From DATFQI01 sp035264365 (lineage in GTDB: Bacteria > Actinomycetota > Thermoleophilia > Solirubrobacterales > Solirubrobacteraceae), in the NCBI GenBank assembly GCA_035264365.1, contig DATFQI010000053.1, positions 1-5,844 on the forward strand: a DNA stretch of 5,844 nucleotides, read 5' to 3'. The first letter of the stretch is position 1, and every line of letters starts with the position of its first letter. This document shows, piece after piece, positions 1 through 4,866 of this stretch. The translations under genes were made by a program, and so were the position numbers. The notes below the pieces were generated by a model. It searched no databases. It had not been told where the DNA came from and saw only the letters and a program-made list of their open reading frames with translations.

Positions 1-136
1 TGACCTGGGCGCCCTCGTCGCCCATGCGCATGACCGTGCCCTTGCCGAACTGGCGCTCGATCTGTGTAAGCGCGCCCTGAAGGGCGGCGTCGCGGGCCTT
101 GCCGGCCTTCTCGGCCGCGGCATCCTGGGTGCTCAT
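1..136 (-). CDS. recA: RecA recombinase, N-terminal 45 codons only (runs off the left edge)
   Basis: RecA is the ATP-dependent recombinase that coats single-stranded DNA, performs strand exchange and triggers the SOS response. Only residues 1-45 are in the window. They begin MSTQDAAAEKAGKARDAALQ and continue into the typical RecA start helix and first strand, with the conserved QIERQFGKGTVMRMGDE segment at about residues 25-41; most bacterial RecA proteins carry QIEKQFGKGSVMRLG at this point. The ATP-binding Walker A lies further in and is not visible. The ATG at 136-134 is chosen because AGAGGAG (150-144 on this strand) sits 7 nt upstream and the short variable N-terminus has a normal RecA length. 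Upstream, the hydrolase gene ends at 213, leaving a 76-nt gap. recA commonly follows cinA; here a hydrolase gene lies between thpR and recA. Identity is from residue recall, not a search, but the segment is very characteristic. Confidence 0.93.
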   Translation of the reverse strand, partial: MSTQDAAAEKAGKARDAALQGALTQIERQFGKGTVMRMGDEGAQV

Positions 137-212
137 CGGGCTGCTCCTCTGAAGTCTCGTCTCACCGTGATCCGCCCATCATGGGGGCGACTCCGGACGG
201 AAACCCAGGCTG
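137..212 (-). promoter_or_regulatory. recA leader / intergenic region, promoter not clearly resolved
   Basis: These 76 nt separate the hydrolase stop codon from the recA ATG. Besides the Shine-Dalgarno they hold a small palindrome, CCCATGATGGG (185-175 on this strand). I could not find a convincing -35/-10 pair. A CTGACA at 216-211 resembles a -35 box but has no TANNNT-like hexamer 16-18 nt downstream. CATGAT at 183-178 resembles a -10 but lacks a -35 at the right distance. No Bacillus/actinobacterial LexA box (GAAC-N4-GTTC) is present. The promoter may therefore lie inside the 3' end of the hydrolase gene, or recA may be read from upstream. Confidence 0.4.
144..150 (-). promoter_or_regulatory. 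Shine-Dalgarno sequence of recA
   Basis: The minus strand reads AGAGGAG, followed by 7 nt (CAGCCCG) and then the recA ATG. This is the clearest ribosome binding site in the window. The internal starts of the cinA and thpR genes have no comparable purine run, which fits recA being translated independently of its upstream neighbours. Confidence 0.8.
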
Positions 213-2222
213 TCAGCGGAGCGGTGACGGAACCAGACGCGATCGCGAAGACTTCGCGACAAGTGGCGCGCGGAACGCCGCGTCGAAGGCGGCGGCGCGA
301 GCAGTGGAGGGACGGGCGGTGGCTTCGCGAGCGGCGGCGGAGCCGCGTGAGCCGGCGGCGGAGCCGCCTGAGCCGGCGGAGGTACGGGCGAGGCTCGAGC
401 TGCCGTAGCCCGGCAGCCGCACCCGGAACGACCGCCCGCCGAGGCGCCCGCGCAGCCGCCCGCCCGAGCGCATGACCACGCGCCCGCGCGCGGCGGAGCG
501 GCCGCCGACCCGCAGGCGCAGGACGCCGTTGCGCGCCGCTCCCGTGAGCCACATCCCACGGATCGCCGAGAAGCGCCGCATGACCACGCGTCCGCGCCGG
601 ACCGCGAACGTCCCGCCGCGCAGGCCGCCGCCCGAGTAGGCCAGGAAGGCCGGCGAGAGCGAGAACACGAGGTCGTCGATGGTCACGCCGACCGCGGCCG
701 CCGTACGGGCCACGCGGCCGTGCCCGAGGGCGCGCAGCGGCGCCACGCCGCGCAGCGTCCGCGGTGGCAGCGCCACGGCCGGCACGCCTGAGCCGACCCG
801 GCGGCAGTCGCCGCCCACGGCCTTGCCGCGCACGAAGCGCTGCAGCCTGCGCACGCCGCAGCCGCTCGGGTCGCCGCCGACCACGGCGTGGCCGACGCCG
901 GGCACCGTCACGCGACGCGCGCCCGCGATCGCGGCCGCGACCTGCCCGGAGCCCTCGGGCGGCGTGCGCAGGTCCTCGCCGCCCTGCAGCAGCAGCGCGG
1001 GGACCGCCGGATACGGCGCCTCCGGCGCCGGCACGCGGCCGGACGGCACGTCCGGCCAGTGCAGGCAGAGGCCGATCTCGTCGGCCGCGGCGGTCCGCAG
1101 GTCGAACGGGTGGAACGCCGCCGGGCCGAGCGCGGCGGCGCGCCGCTGCGCCTCCGCGAGCCGGTCACCGACCGGGGTGCTCGCGTCCCACGGCAGCGGC
1201 GTCTCCTCGCACACGGTCGCGTAGCGGGCGCTGGAGAACGACCGCGGCGACGGCAGCTCCGCGAGCTTGCCGCCCTCCAGGAGCAGCCGCGCCAGCGGCG
1301 CCCGGTCGCCCCGCAGGGCGGCGCGCACGGCGGCCGGCAGCGCCGCGCGCAGCGGCGGGTTGTAGTCGGAGTCGTACATCAGGTCCGAGATCGCGGTCGG
1401 CCCGATCCGCTCGCGGTGCCGGCGGCCGCGGCGGTCGTAGGCCACGCCGCGCACGCCGCGGGCGCGCAGCCGGGCGGCGAGCCGGGCCACGAGCTCGACC
1501 GGCCGGCCGCGTGTGATGCCGCGGCAGCGCGCGGGGCACAGCCCGGCCAGGCTCGGGCCCATCGCGCGGAAGCCCGCCAGGCCGAACGGGTCGCGGTCGT
1601 CGGGGTTCACGACGGAGTCGAGCATCAGCCGGTCCACGCGGTCCGGGTGCGCACGGGCGTAGGCGAGCGCCAGCTCGGTCCCGTAGGAGATCCCGAACAG
1701 CGTCAGCCGCTCGACGCCGAGCTCGGCCCGGATGGCCTCGAGGTCCTCGACCGAGTCGGGCGTCGTGTAGAGGCGGCGCTTCTCGCCCAGCCGCCGCGCG
1801 CAGTCCTCGCCGGCGCGCACGCTGCGCAACCGCGGGTCGCGCTCGAGCGCCTTGCAGCGCAGCAGGCCGGAGCCGCCGGTCCCGCGCTGGTCGAAGCCGA
1901 CGACGCGGTAGGAATCCAGCAGGAACGGCGTCAGCGGCATCACCGCGAGCATCTCCTCGATCCCCGCGCCGCCCGGGCCGCCGGACAGGTACACGAGCGT
2001 CGGCCGGGCTCCGTCGGTCGGCAGCCGCGCGAGCTTGAGCGCGACGGTGCCGGGGAGCGCACCCGAGCGATCCAGCGGGACCCGCAGCGTCGCGCACTCC
2101 GCGCCCGTCGCCGCGCGGCAGGAGCGCCAGCTCAGAGCCGCGCCCGCGGCGCCCGGGAGCGCGAGCACCGCCGCGAGGGCGGCGAGGACGCCGAGGAGGA
2201 TTCGTGTGCGGACCCCGGCCAT
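213..2222 (-). CDS. Secreted alpha/beta hydrolase, peptidase S33 / TAP-like family, with long C-terminal extension
   Basis: A 669-residue protein that is probably exported. Residues 1-29 form a signal peptide (MAGVRTR, a hydrophobic Leu/Ala run, small residues near AAGAA). The catalytic domain spans about 32-466. It has the oxyanion loop SGGPGGAG (80-87), GFDQRGTGGSG (109-119), the nucleophile elbow GISYG with Ser179, an acid in GGEDLRTPP (Asp417) and His445 in PGVGHAV. This is the layout of secreted prolyl tri/aminopeptidases of the TAP/Slp type, which release short peptides from N-termini; the substrate cannot be read from sequence. Ten cysteines after the signal peptide fit an exported protein. 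Residues ~467-605 form an Arg/Gly/Val-rich beta-like extension with an internal repeat (RGRVVMR at 543-549 and 579-585). Residues ~606-669 are a Ser/Gly/Ala-rich tail. Family members usually end soon after the His region, near 450-550 residues. The ATG at 2222 is supported by the signal peptide; a weak GGGGGTAGG lies 11 nt upstream. Confidence 0.88.
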   Translation of the reverse strand: MAGVRTRILLGVLAALAAVLALPGAAGAALSWRSCRAATGAECATLRVPLDRSGALPGTVALKLARLPTDGARPTLVYLSGGPGGAGIEEMLAVMPLTPFLLDSYRVVGFDQRGTGGSGLLRCKALERDPRLRSVRAGEDCARRLGEKRRLYTTPDSVEDLEAIRAELGVERLTLFGISYGTELALAYARAHPDRVDRLMLDSVVNPDDRDPFGLAGFRAMGPSLAGLCPARCRGITRGRPVELVARLAARLRARGVRGVAYDRRGRRHRERIGPTAISDLMYDSDYNPPLRAALPAAVRAALRGDRAPLARLLLEGGKLAELPSPRSFSSARYATVCEETPLPWDASTPVGDRLAEAQRRAAALGPAAFHPFDLRTAAADEIGLCLHWPDVPSGRVPAPEAPYPAVPALLLQGGEDLRTPPEGSGQVAAAIAGARRVTVPGVGHAVVGGDPSGCGVRRLQRFVRGKAVGGDCRRVGSGVPAVALPPRTLRGVAPLRALGHGRVARTAAAVGVTIDDLVFSLSPAFLAYSGGGLRGGTFAVRRGRVVMRRFSAIRGMWLTGAARNGVLRLRVGGRSAARGRVVMRSGGRLRGRLGGRSFRVRLPGYGSSSLARTSAGSGGSAAGSRGSAAAREATARPSTARAAAFDAAFRAPLVAKSSRSRLVPSPLR
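243..259. promoter_or_regulatory. Perfect 8-1-8 palindrome TCGCGAAGACTTCGCGA upstream of recA, possible operator
   Basis: TCGCGAAG, a single central A, then CTTCGCGA: the two 8-base arms are exact reverse complements. A one-base spacer cannot form a hairpin loop, so a dimeric protein site is a more natural reading than a terminator. It lies inside the last codons of the hydrolase gene (encoding K-S-S-R) and 107 nt upstream of the recA start. The centre differs from the LexA consensus CGAAC-N4-GTTCG, because the CGAA and TTCG halves are here only 3 nt apart. Regulatory function is inference from symmetry and position; chance in a G+C-rich coding tail is not excluded. Confidence 0.35.
332..382. 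repeat. 21-nt tandem repeat, about 2.4 copies, in the hydrolase tail
   Basis: The sequence CGGCGGCGGAGCCGCGTGAG plus C (332-352) repeats at 353-373 with one mismatch and continues in part to about 382 with one more. Because 21 is a multiple of 3, the repeat keeps the reading frame and encodes AGSGGSA-AGSRGSA (residues 616-629) on the minus strand. It looks like replication slippage in a G+C-rich stretch. It marks the low-complexity part of the hydrolase C-terminus. Confidence 0.75.
399..417. repeat. Perfect 7-bp inverted repeat with 5-nt loop inside the hydrolase 3' region
   Basis: GCTGCCG - TAGCC - CGGCAGC on the plus strand, a G+C-rich stem-loop encoding LPGYGS (about residues 603-608) on the minus strand. 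No T-run follows in the direction of transcription, so it is not a classical intrinsic terminator. It falls at the boundary between the ordered beta-like extension and the Ser/Gly/Ala tail. It could be a relic of a former gene end or simply coding composition. Confidence 0.4.
470..597. repeat. Direct repeat pair (20 nt, 19/20 identical, 108 nt apart) inside the hydrolase gene
   Basis: GCATGACCACGCGTCCGCGC at 578-597 recurs as GCATGACCACGCGCCCGCGC at 470-489, with one difference. The spacing is 108 nt, exactly 36 codons, and both copies encode RGRVVMR in frame (residues 543-549 and 579-585). Flanking residues are only loosely similar (Gly/Arg/Leu-rich in both). This suggests a duplicated beta-strand module in the C-terminal extension. 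The interval given covers both copies and the spacer. Confidence 0.7.
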
Positions 2223-2273
2223 CGCGCCGCGAGCCTACCCCCGGCCCACCGGCCGCGCACAAGAGCTGGACGA
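2223..2273 (-). other. 51-nt spacer between thpR and the hydrolase gene
   Basis: G+C-rich gap with no convincing promoter. In the transcribed direction it contains CGGCC-GGTG-GGCCG, a short 5-bp stem with a 4-nt loop and no T-run, too weak to call a terminator. A purine-rich GGGGGTAGG (2242-2234) may act as a poor ribosome binding site for the hydrolase. The gap marks the point where tight coupling of the upstream genes ends. Confidence 0.35.
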
Positions 2274-2822
2274 TCAGCCGACCTCGACGCGTGCCAGCGG
2301 CTCGTACCTGGCGCCCGCGCGCGACAGCAGCGAGCGGTACAGGGTCACCGCCTCGCCCGCGAAGGCGACCGGCTCCGGGCCCTCGATCGCCGTCGCCCGA
2401 GGGGAGCGCTCGCCCGCCCGCAGGCGCGCCACGGTCGCGTGCGGGCGGTACGGGCGTCGCTCGGGCTCGTGGAGCCCGGCGGCGGCAAGCGCCTCCGCCG
2501 TCCGCGCCTGCAGCGCGGCGAGCGCCCCCGACCCGTCGTGGACCTCGGCGCACAGCACCCGCGCTCGCCGAGGCGGCAGCAGCAGCGCAGAGCCGAGCGC
2601 GAGGTCAGCCGCCGGACCCGCGCTCGCGCGCACCACCTTCGCCACCCGCTCCGCGACGCCCGGCGGACGGTGGCCGAGGAACACGAGCGTGACGTGCAGC
2701 GCCTCGTCGGGAACCGGCCGCCACAGCTGCGGGTCCGCGCGGTCGCGGAAGGCCGCGAGCGCCTTCCGCGCCGCAGCGGGCAGATCCAAAGCCACGAACA
2801 GCCGGTCAGTGCGCGTCGCCAT
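2274..2822 (-). CDS. thpR: RNA 2',3'-cyclic phosphodiesterase (ThpR/LigT, 2H phosphoesterase family)
   Basis: A 182-residue cytoplasmic protein, the usual length for this family. 2H phosphoesterases open 2',3'-cyclic phosphates on RNA ends; the E. coli and archaeal members can also ligate tRNA halves in vitro, hence the old name LigT. Both signature motifs are visible: HVTL (His43-Val-Thr45-Leu, followed by VFLG) and HATV (His128-Ala-Thr130-Val, followed by ARL). Each supplies one catalytic His and one Thr. The N-terminus RLFVALDLP (residues 7-15) is a typical ThpR first strand, supporting the ATG at 2822. The gene overlaps the 3' end of cinA by 17 nt in another frame and has no clear Shine-Dalgarno, so translation is probably coupled to cinA. 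Its link to cinA and recA is known from Deinococcus (cinA-ligT-recA); its cellular role there is not well understood. Confidence 0.92.
   Translation of the reverse strand: MATRTDRLFVALDLPAAARKALAAFRDRADPQLWRPVPDEALHVTLVFLGHRPPGVAERVAKVVRASAGPAADLALGSALLLPPRRARVLCAEVHDGSGALAALQARTAEALAAAGLHEPERRPYRPHATVARLRAGERSPRATAIEGPEPVAFAGEAVTLYRSLLSRAGARYEPLARVEVG
2806..2822 (-). other. 17-nt overlap between cinA 3' end and thpR 5' end
   Basis: The thpR ATG at 2822 lies before the cinA stop (TGA, 2808-2806), in a different frame. Both protein ends are supported by family features, so the overlap is real. It implies co-translation of the pair in fixed ratio. Confidence 0.85.
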
Positions 2823-4092
2823 CGAGCAGCCGCCGCAGCAGGTGCATGGCGACCGTCGTGGTGCGCTCGCGCACCATCGCGCGGTTGCCCGGGAGCTGAA
2901 GCGCGCGGTCGATCCGCGCGCCGCCGCGCTCCGCGACCGACAGGCAGACGGTCCCGACCGGCTTCTCCTCGCTCCCGCCGCCCGGGCCGGCGATGCCGGT
3001 GATGCCGATCCCGATGTCCGCGCCGAGGCGCTCGAGAGCCCCGTCCGCGAGCGCGGCCGCGACCTCGGGCGAGACCGCGCCGACGCGTTCGATCAACGCC
3101 GCGTCCACGCCCGCCAGAGCGACCTTCGCCTCGTTCGAGTACACCGTCAGCCCGCCTAGCACGTACTCCGACGAGCCGGCGCGGTCGGTCAGCCGCCCCG
3201 CCATCAGCCCGCCCGTGCAGGACTCGGCGACGGCGACCGTCCGCACCGGCGGCCCCATCAGCGCAAGAGCGACCAGCTCGTCGATCGTCTCGCCGTCGCG
3301 GGCGAACACCGTGTCGCCGTGGCGCTCCAGCACGGCGGCCTCGAAGGCGGCGTAGTCGTCCGCCGCGTCGGGCTCGAAGACCGTCGCGATCTCGATCTCG
3401 CCGCGGCGCAGGCAGGTGGTGATCTCCAGCCGGTCCAGCACGACGCCGTCGGCTTCCGCGTCGCGCAGCGTCTTGGCGATCTCGGACTCCGGGGGCCCGA
3501 ACAGCCGCATGATCCGCTGCTCGTAGGTGCCGGCGCCAGCCAGCGCGGCCTTCAGCGCGTCGGTCTCAAGGGCCGTGCGCCACATCGGCTGCAGCTCGCC
3601 AGGAGGGCCGGGGAGCACCACCACGGTCACGCCGCCGGCGGGGACGACGAGCCCGGGCGCGGTGCCCACCGGCTCGAGGACCGTGGCGCCCTCGGGCACC
3701 ATCGCCTGTTTGCGGTTGCCCGCGCGCATCGCGCCTTCATCGATCCCGCCGCGCCAGCGCGCTCTCAACCGTTCCAGGATCGCCGCGATCCGGCCCTCCA
3801 GCGCCTCGTCGAGCTGCATCTCCCGGCCCGCGAACTCCGCTACCACCTCCGCCGTCAGGTCGTCGGCGGTCGGCCCGAGGCCGCCGCTGGTGATGATCAC
3901 GTCCAGCCCCTCGCGCGCCTGGAACTCGAGCGCCGCGCGCAGGTCCTCCGGCCGGTCGCCGACGATCGTCACGTGCGCGAGCTGGACGCCGCGCTCGCGC
4001 AGCTGCCCCGCCAGCCACGGGCCGTTGCGGTCGGCGATGATCCCCGAGAGGACCTCAGTGCCCGTGACGAGGATGCCGGCGCGCGCGCTCAC
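2806..4092 (-). CDS. cinA: CinA family protein: MoaB/MogA-like domain plus nicotinamide-nucleotide amidase (PncC) domain
   Basis: A 428-residue, full-length two-domain CinA. Residues 1-~170 are the MoaB/MogA-like COG1058 domain (ILVTGTEVLSG at 7-17, TSGGLGPTADD at 68-78, LPGPPGE at 160-166), linked in other bacteria to ADP-ribose hydrolysis. A middle linking domain covers ~175-265. Residues ~270-425 are the PncC domain, which deamidates nicotinamide mononucleotide to nicotinate mononucleotide in NAD salvage. It shows AESCTGG (289-295), VYSNEAK (317-323) and GITGIAGPGGGSEEKPVGTV (363-382), the motifs carrying its Ser, Tyr/Lys and glycine-rich site. The start is the GTG at 4092-4090: the open frame extends upstream into rodZ, but CinA homology begins here and GTGA gives a 4-nt overlap with the rodZ stop. 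The usual Ala/Leu start of the first strand follows at once. CinA is co-transcribed with recA in several competent bacteria; here two genes intervene. Confidence 0.96.
   Translation of the reverse strand: MSARAGILVTGTEVLSGIIADRNGPWLAGQLRERGVQLAHVTIVGDRPEDLRAALEFQAREGLDVIITSGGLGPTADDLTAEVVAEFAGREMQLDEALEGRIAAILERLRARWRGGIDEGAMRAGNRKQAMVPEGATVLEPVGTAPGLVVPAGGVTVVVLPGPPGELQPMWRTALETDALKAALAGAGTYEQRIMRLFGPPESEIAKTLRDAEADGVVLDRLEITTCLRRGEIEIATVFEPDAADDYAAFEAAVLERHGDTVFARDGETIDELVALALMGPPVRTVAVAESCTGGLMAGRLTDRAGSSEYVLGGLTVYSNEAKVALAGVDAALIERVGAVSPEVAAALADGALERLGADIGIGITGIAGPGGGSEEKPVGTVCLSVAERGGARIDRALQLPGNRAMVRERTTTVAMHLLRRLLDGDAH
4089..4092 (-). other. GTGA stop/start overlap between rodZ and cinA
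   Basis: The cinA GTG (4092-4090) and the rodZ TGA (4091-4089) share bases. This 4-nt overlap is the classic layout for termination-reinitiation and decides the cinA start. Upstream of the GTG there is no good purine-rich ribosome binding site, which supports coupling to rodZ translation. Confidence 0.8.
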
Positions 4093-4853
4093 GTGCAGCC
4101 GGCCAGGCCGCTCGTGATCCGCCGCGGCTTGCGCCCGGAGCGCAGCGAGTAGCCGACGGGGTCGCGGCTCTCCGCGACCGGATAGCTCTTGCCGTTCTGG
4201 CGGATCCGCGCCTCGGCAGTGCCGAACGTGACCTTGAAGGTGCGACTGCGGTACGTGCGGGTGCGCTGCCCCGCCTCGAGCGTGCGCTTGTCGACCACCG
4301 CGCGCCCGCGGGCGTCCTCCATGCACACGTACACCTGGCCCGTGGCCACGATGCTCACGCTCACCGGCTTCGGCGCGGCGGGCTTGCGCTCGCTCTTCTT
4401 CTTGTCCTTCTTCTTGGTCTTGGCCGGCGTCGGCGTCTCGACGGCCGCGGGCGGCTCCTGCTCGTCCCCGCCGCCGCCGGAGACGCCGAGCAGGTACAGC
4501 GCGCCGAGCAGCGCGATGATGCCGAGCACGACGACCAGGCCCGGTCCCAGCCTCGGCGCGACGCGGCGCCGGCGACGCTGGCGGCGCAGGTTCAGCGGCG
4601 TGGTGTCCAGGCCCGCCGGGCGCTCGAAGCGCTGCTTGTACTCCTCGACGAGCAGCCGGGCGTCGAGCTCGAGGTACTCCGCGTAGGTGCGCAGGAACGT
4701 CTTGACGAACGTCGGGCCCGGGAGGAGCTCCCACTCCTCGCTCTCGAGCGCGCGCAGGTACTTGGCGCGGATCTTCGTGGCGGACTCGACCTCGGCCATG
4801 TCGATCCGCCGGCGCATCCGCGCCTCCCGGAGGGTCTCGCCGATCTCGGGCAT
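4089..4853 (-). CDS. rodZ: RodZ-like protein: HTH domain, one transmembrane segment, extracytoplasmic beta domain
   Basis: A 254-residue bitopic membrane protein. Residues 3-~72 form the RodZ-type helix-turn-helix (HTH_25), beginning IGETLREARMRRRIDMAEVE and including TKIRAKYLRALE and GPTFVKTFLRTYAEYL. In rod-shaped bacteria this domain binds MreB rather than DNA. An Arg-rich stop signal (90-97, RRQRRRRR) precedes a single membrane segment (~104-124), so the N-terminus should be cytoplasmic. A Pro/Lys linker (~128-163, Lys-rich at 145-157) leads to a C-terminal beta domain (~164-245) like the RodZ DUF4115 domain. The only two cysteines, Cys177 and Cys253, are both in the outer part. The ATG at 4853 gives the canonical start; it lies 13 nt after the ftsK stop with no good Shine-Dalgarno. 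Position next to ftsK matches ymfM beside spoIIIE in Bacillus. Whether it acts with MreB here is unknown because mreB is not in the window. Confidence 0.86.
   Translation of the reverse strand: MPEIGETLREARMRRRIDMAEVESATKIRAKYLRALESEEWELLPGPTFVKTFLRTYAEYLELDARLLVEEYKQRFERPAGLDTTPLNLRRQRRRRRVAPRLGPGLVVVLGIIALLGALYLLGVSGGGGDEQEPPAAVETPTPAKTKKKDKKKSERKPAAPKPVSVSIVATGQVYVCMEDARGRAVVDKRTLEAGQRTRTYRSRTFKVTFGTAEARIRQNGKSYPVAESRDPVGYSLRSGRKPRRITSGLAGCT
4383..4421 (-). other. AAG-rich Lys tract in the RodZ linker
   Basis: Thirteen codons encode KTKKKDKKKSERK (RodZ residues 145-157). The plus strand is a run of CTT/TTC-type pyrimidines, a local drop in G+C within a very G+C-rich gene. The tract lies just outside the predicted membrane segment after a Pro/Glu stretch. 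Its likely role is a flexible, strongly basic spacer that could contact cell-wall polyanions; this is inference. Confidence 0.6.
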
Positions 4854-4866
4854 GGCCCCGGAGAGG

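Noticed and set aside
210..219. CTGTCAGCGG resembling the PafBC (RecA-NDp) motif TTGTCRGTGG at 8 of 10 positions
   Set aside because: It is on the plus strand, opposite to recA, and no TANNNT follows after 8 nt.
257..262. TTGTCG on the recA strand as a PafBC motif core
   Set aside because: Only the first six positions fit; the GTGG half and the spaced TANNNT element are absent.
2245..2265. Possible terminator between thpR and the hydrolase
   Set aside because: The stem is only 5 bp with no T-run, and such short G+C stems are common at this base composition.
1165..2553. A 462-codon minus-strand frame overlapping the hydrolase and thpR
   Set aside because: Arg/Ala/Gly-rich with no domain. 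The overlapping frames carry clear catalytic motifs, so this is an out-of-frame shadow.
888..3002. A 704-codon open frame on the plus strand, antisense to the hydrolase and thpR
   Set aside because: It is very rich in Arg, Ala, Gly and Pro, crosses the boundary between two well-supported minus-strand genes, and shows no motif. This is the usual mirror frame of G+C-rich genes.
4093..4734. An upstream extension of cinA making a 642-residue protein
   Set aside because: The extra ~214 residues are an out-of-frame reading of rodZ with Arg/Ala-rich junk, whereas CinA homology begins exactly at the GTG at 4092.
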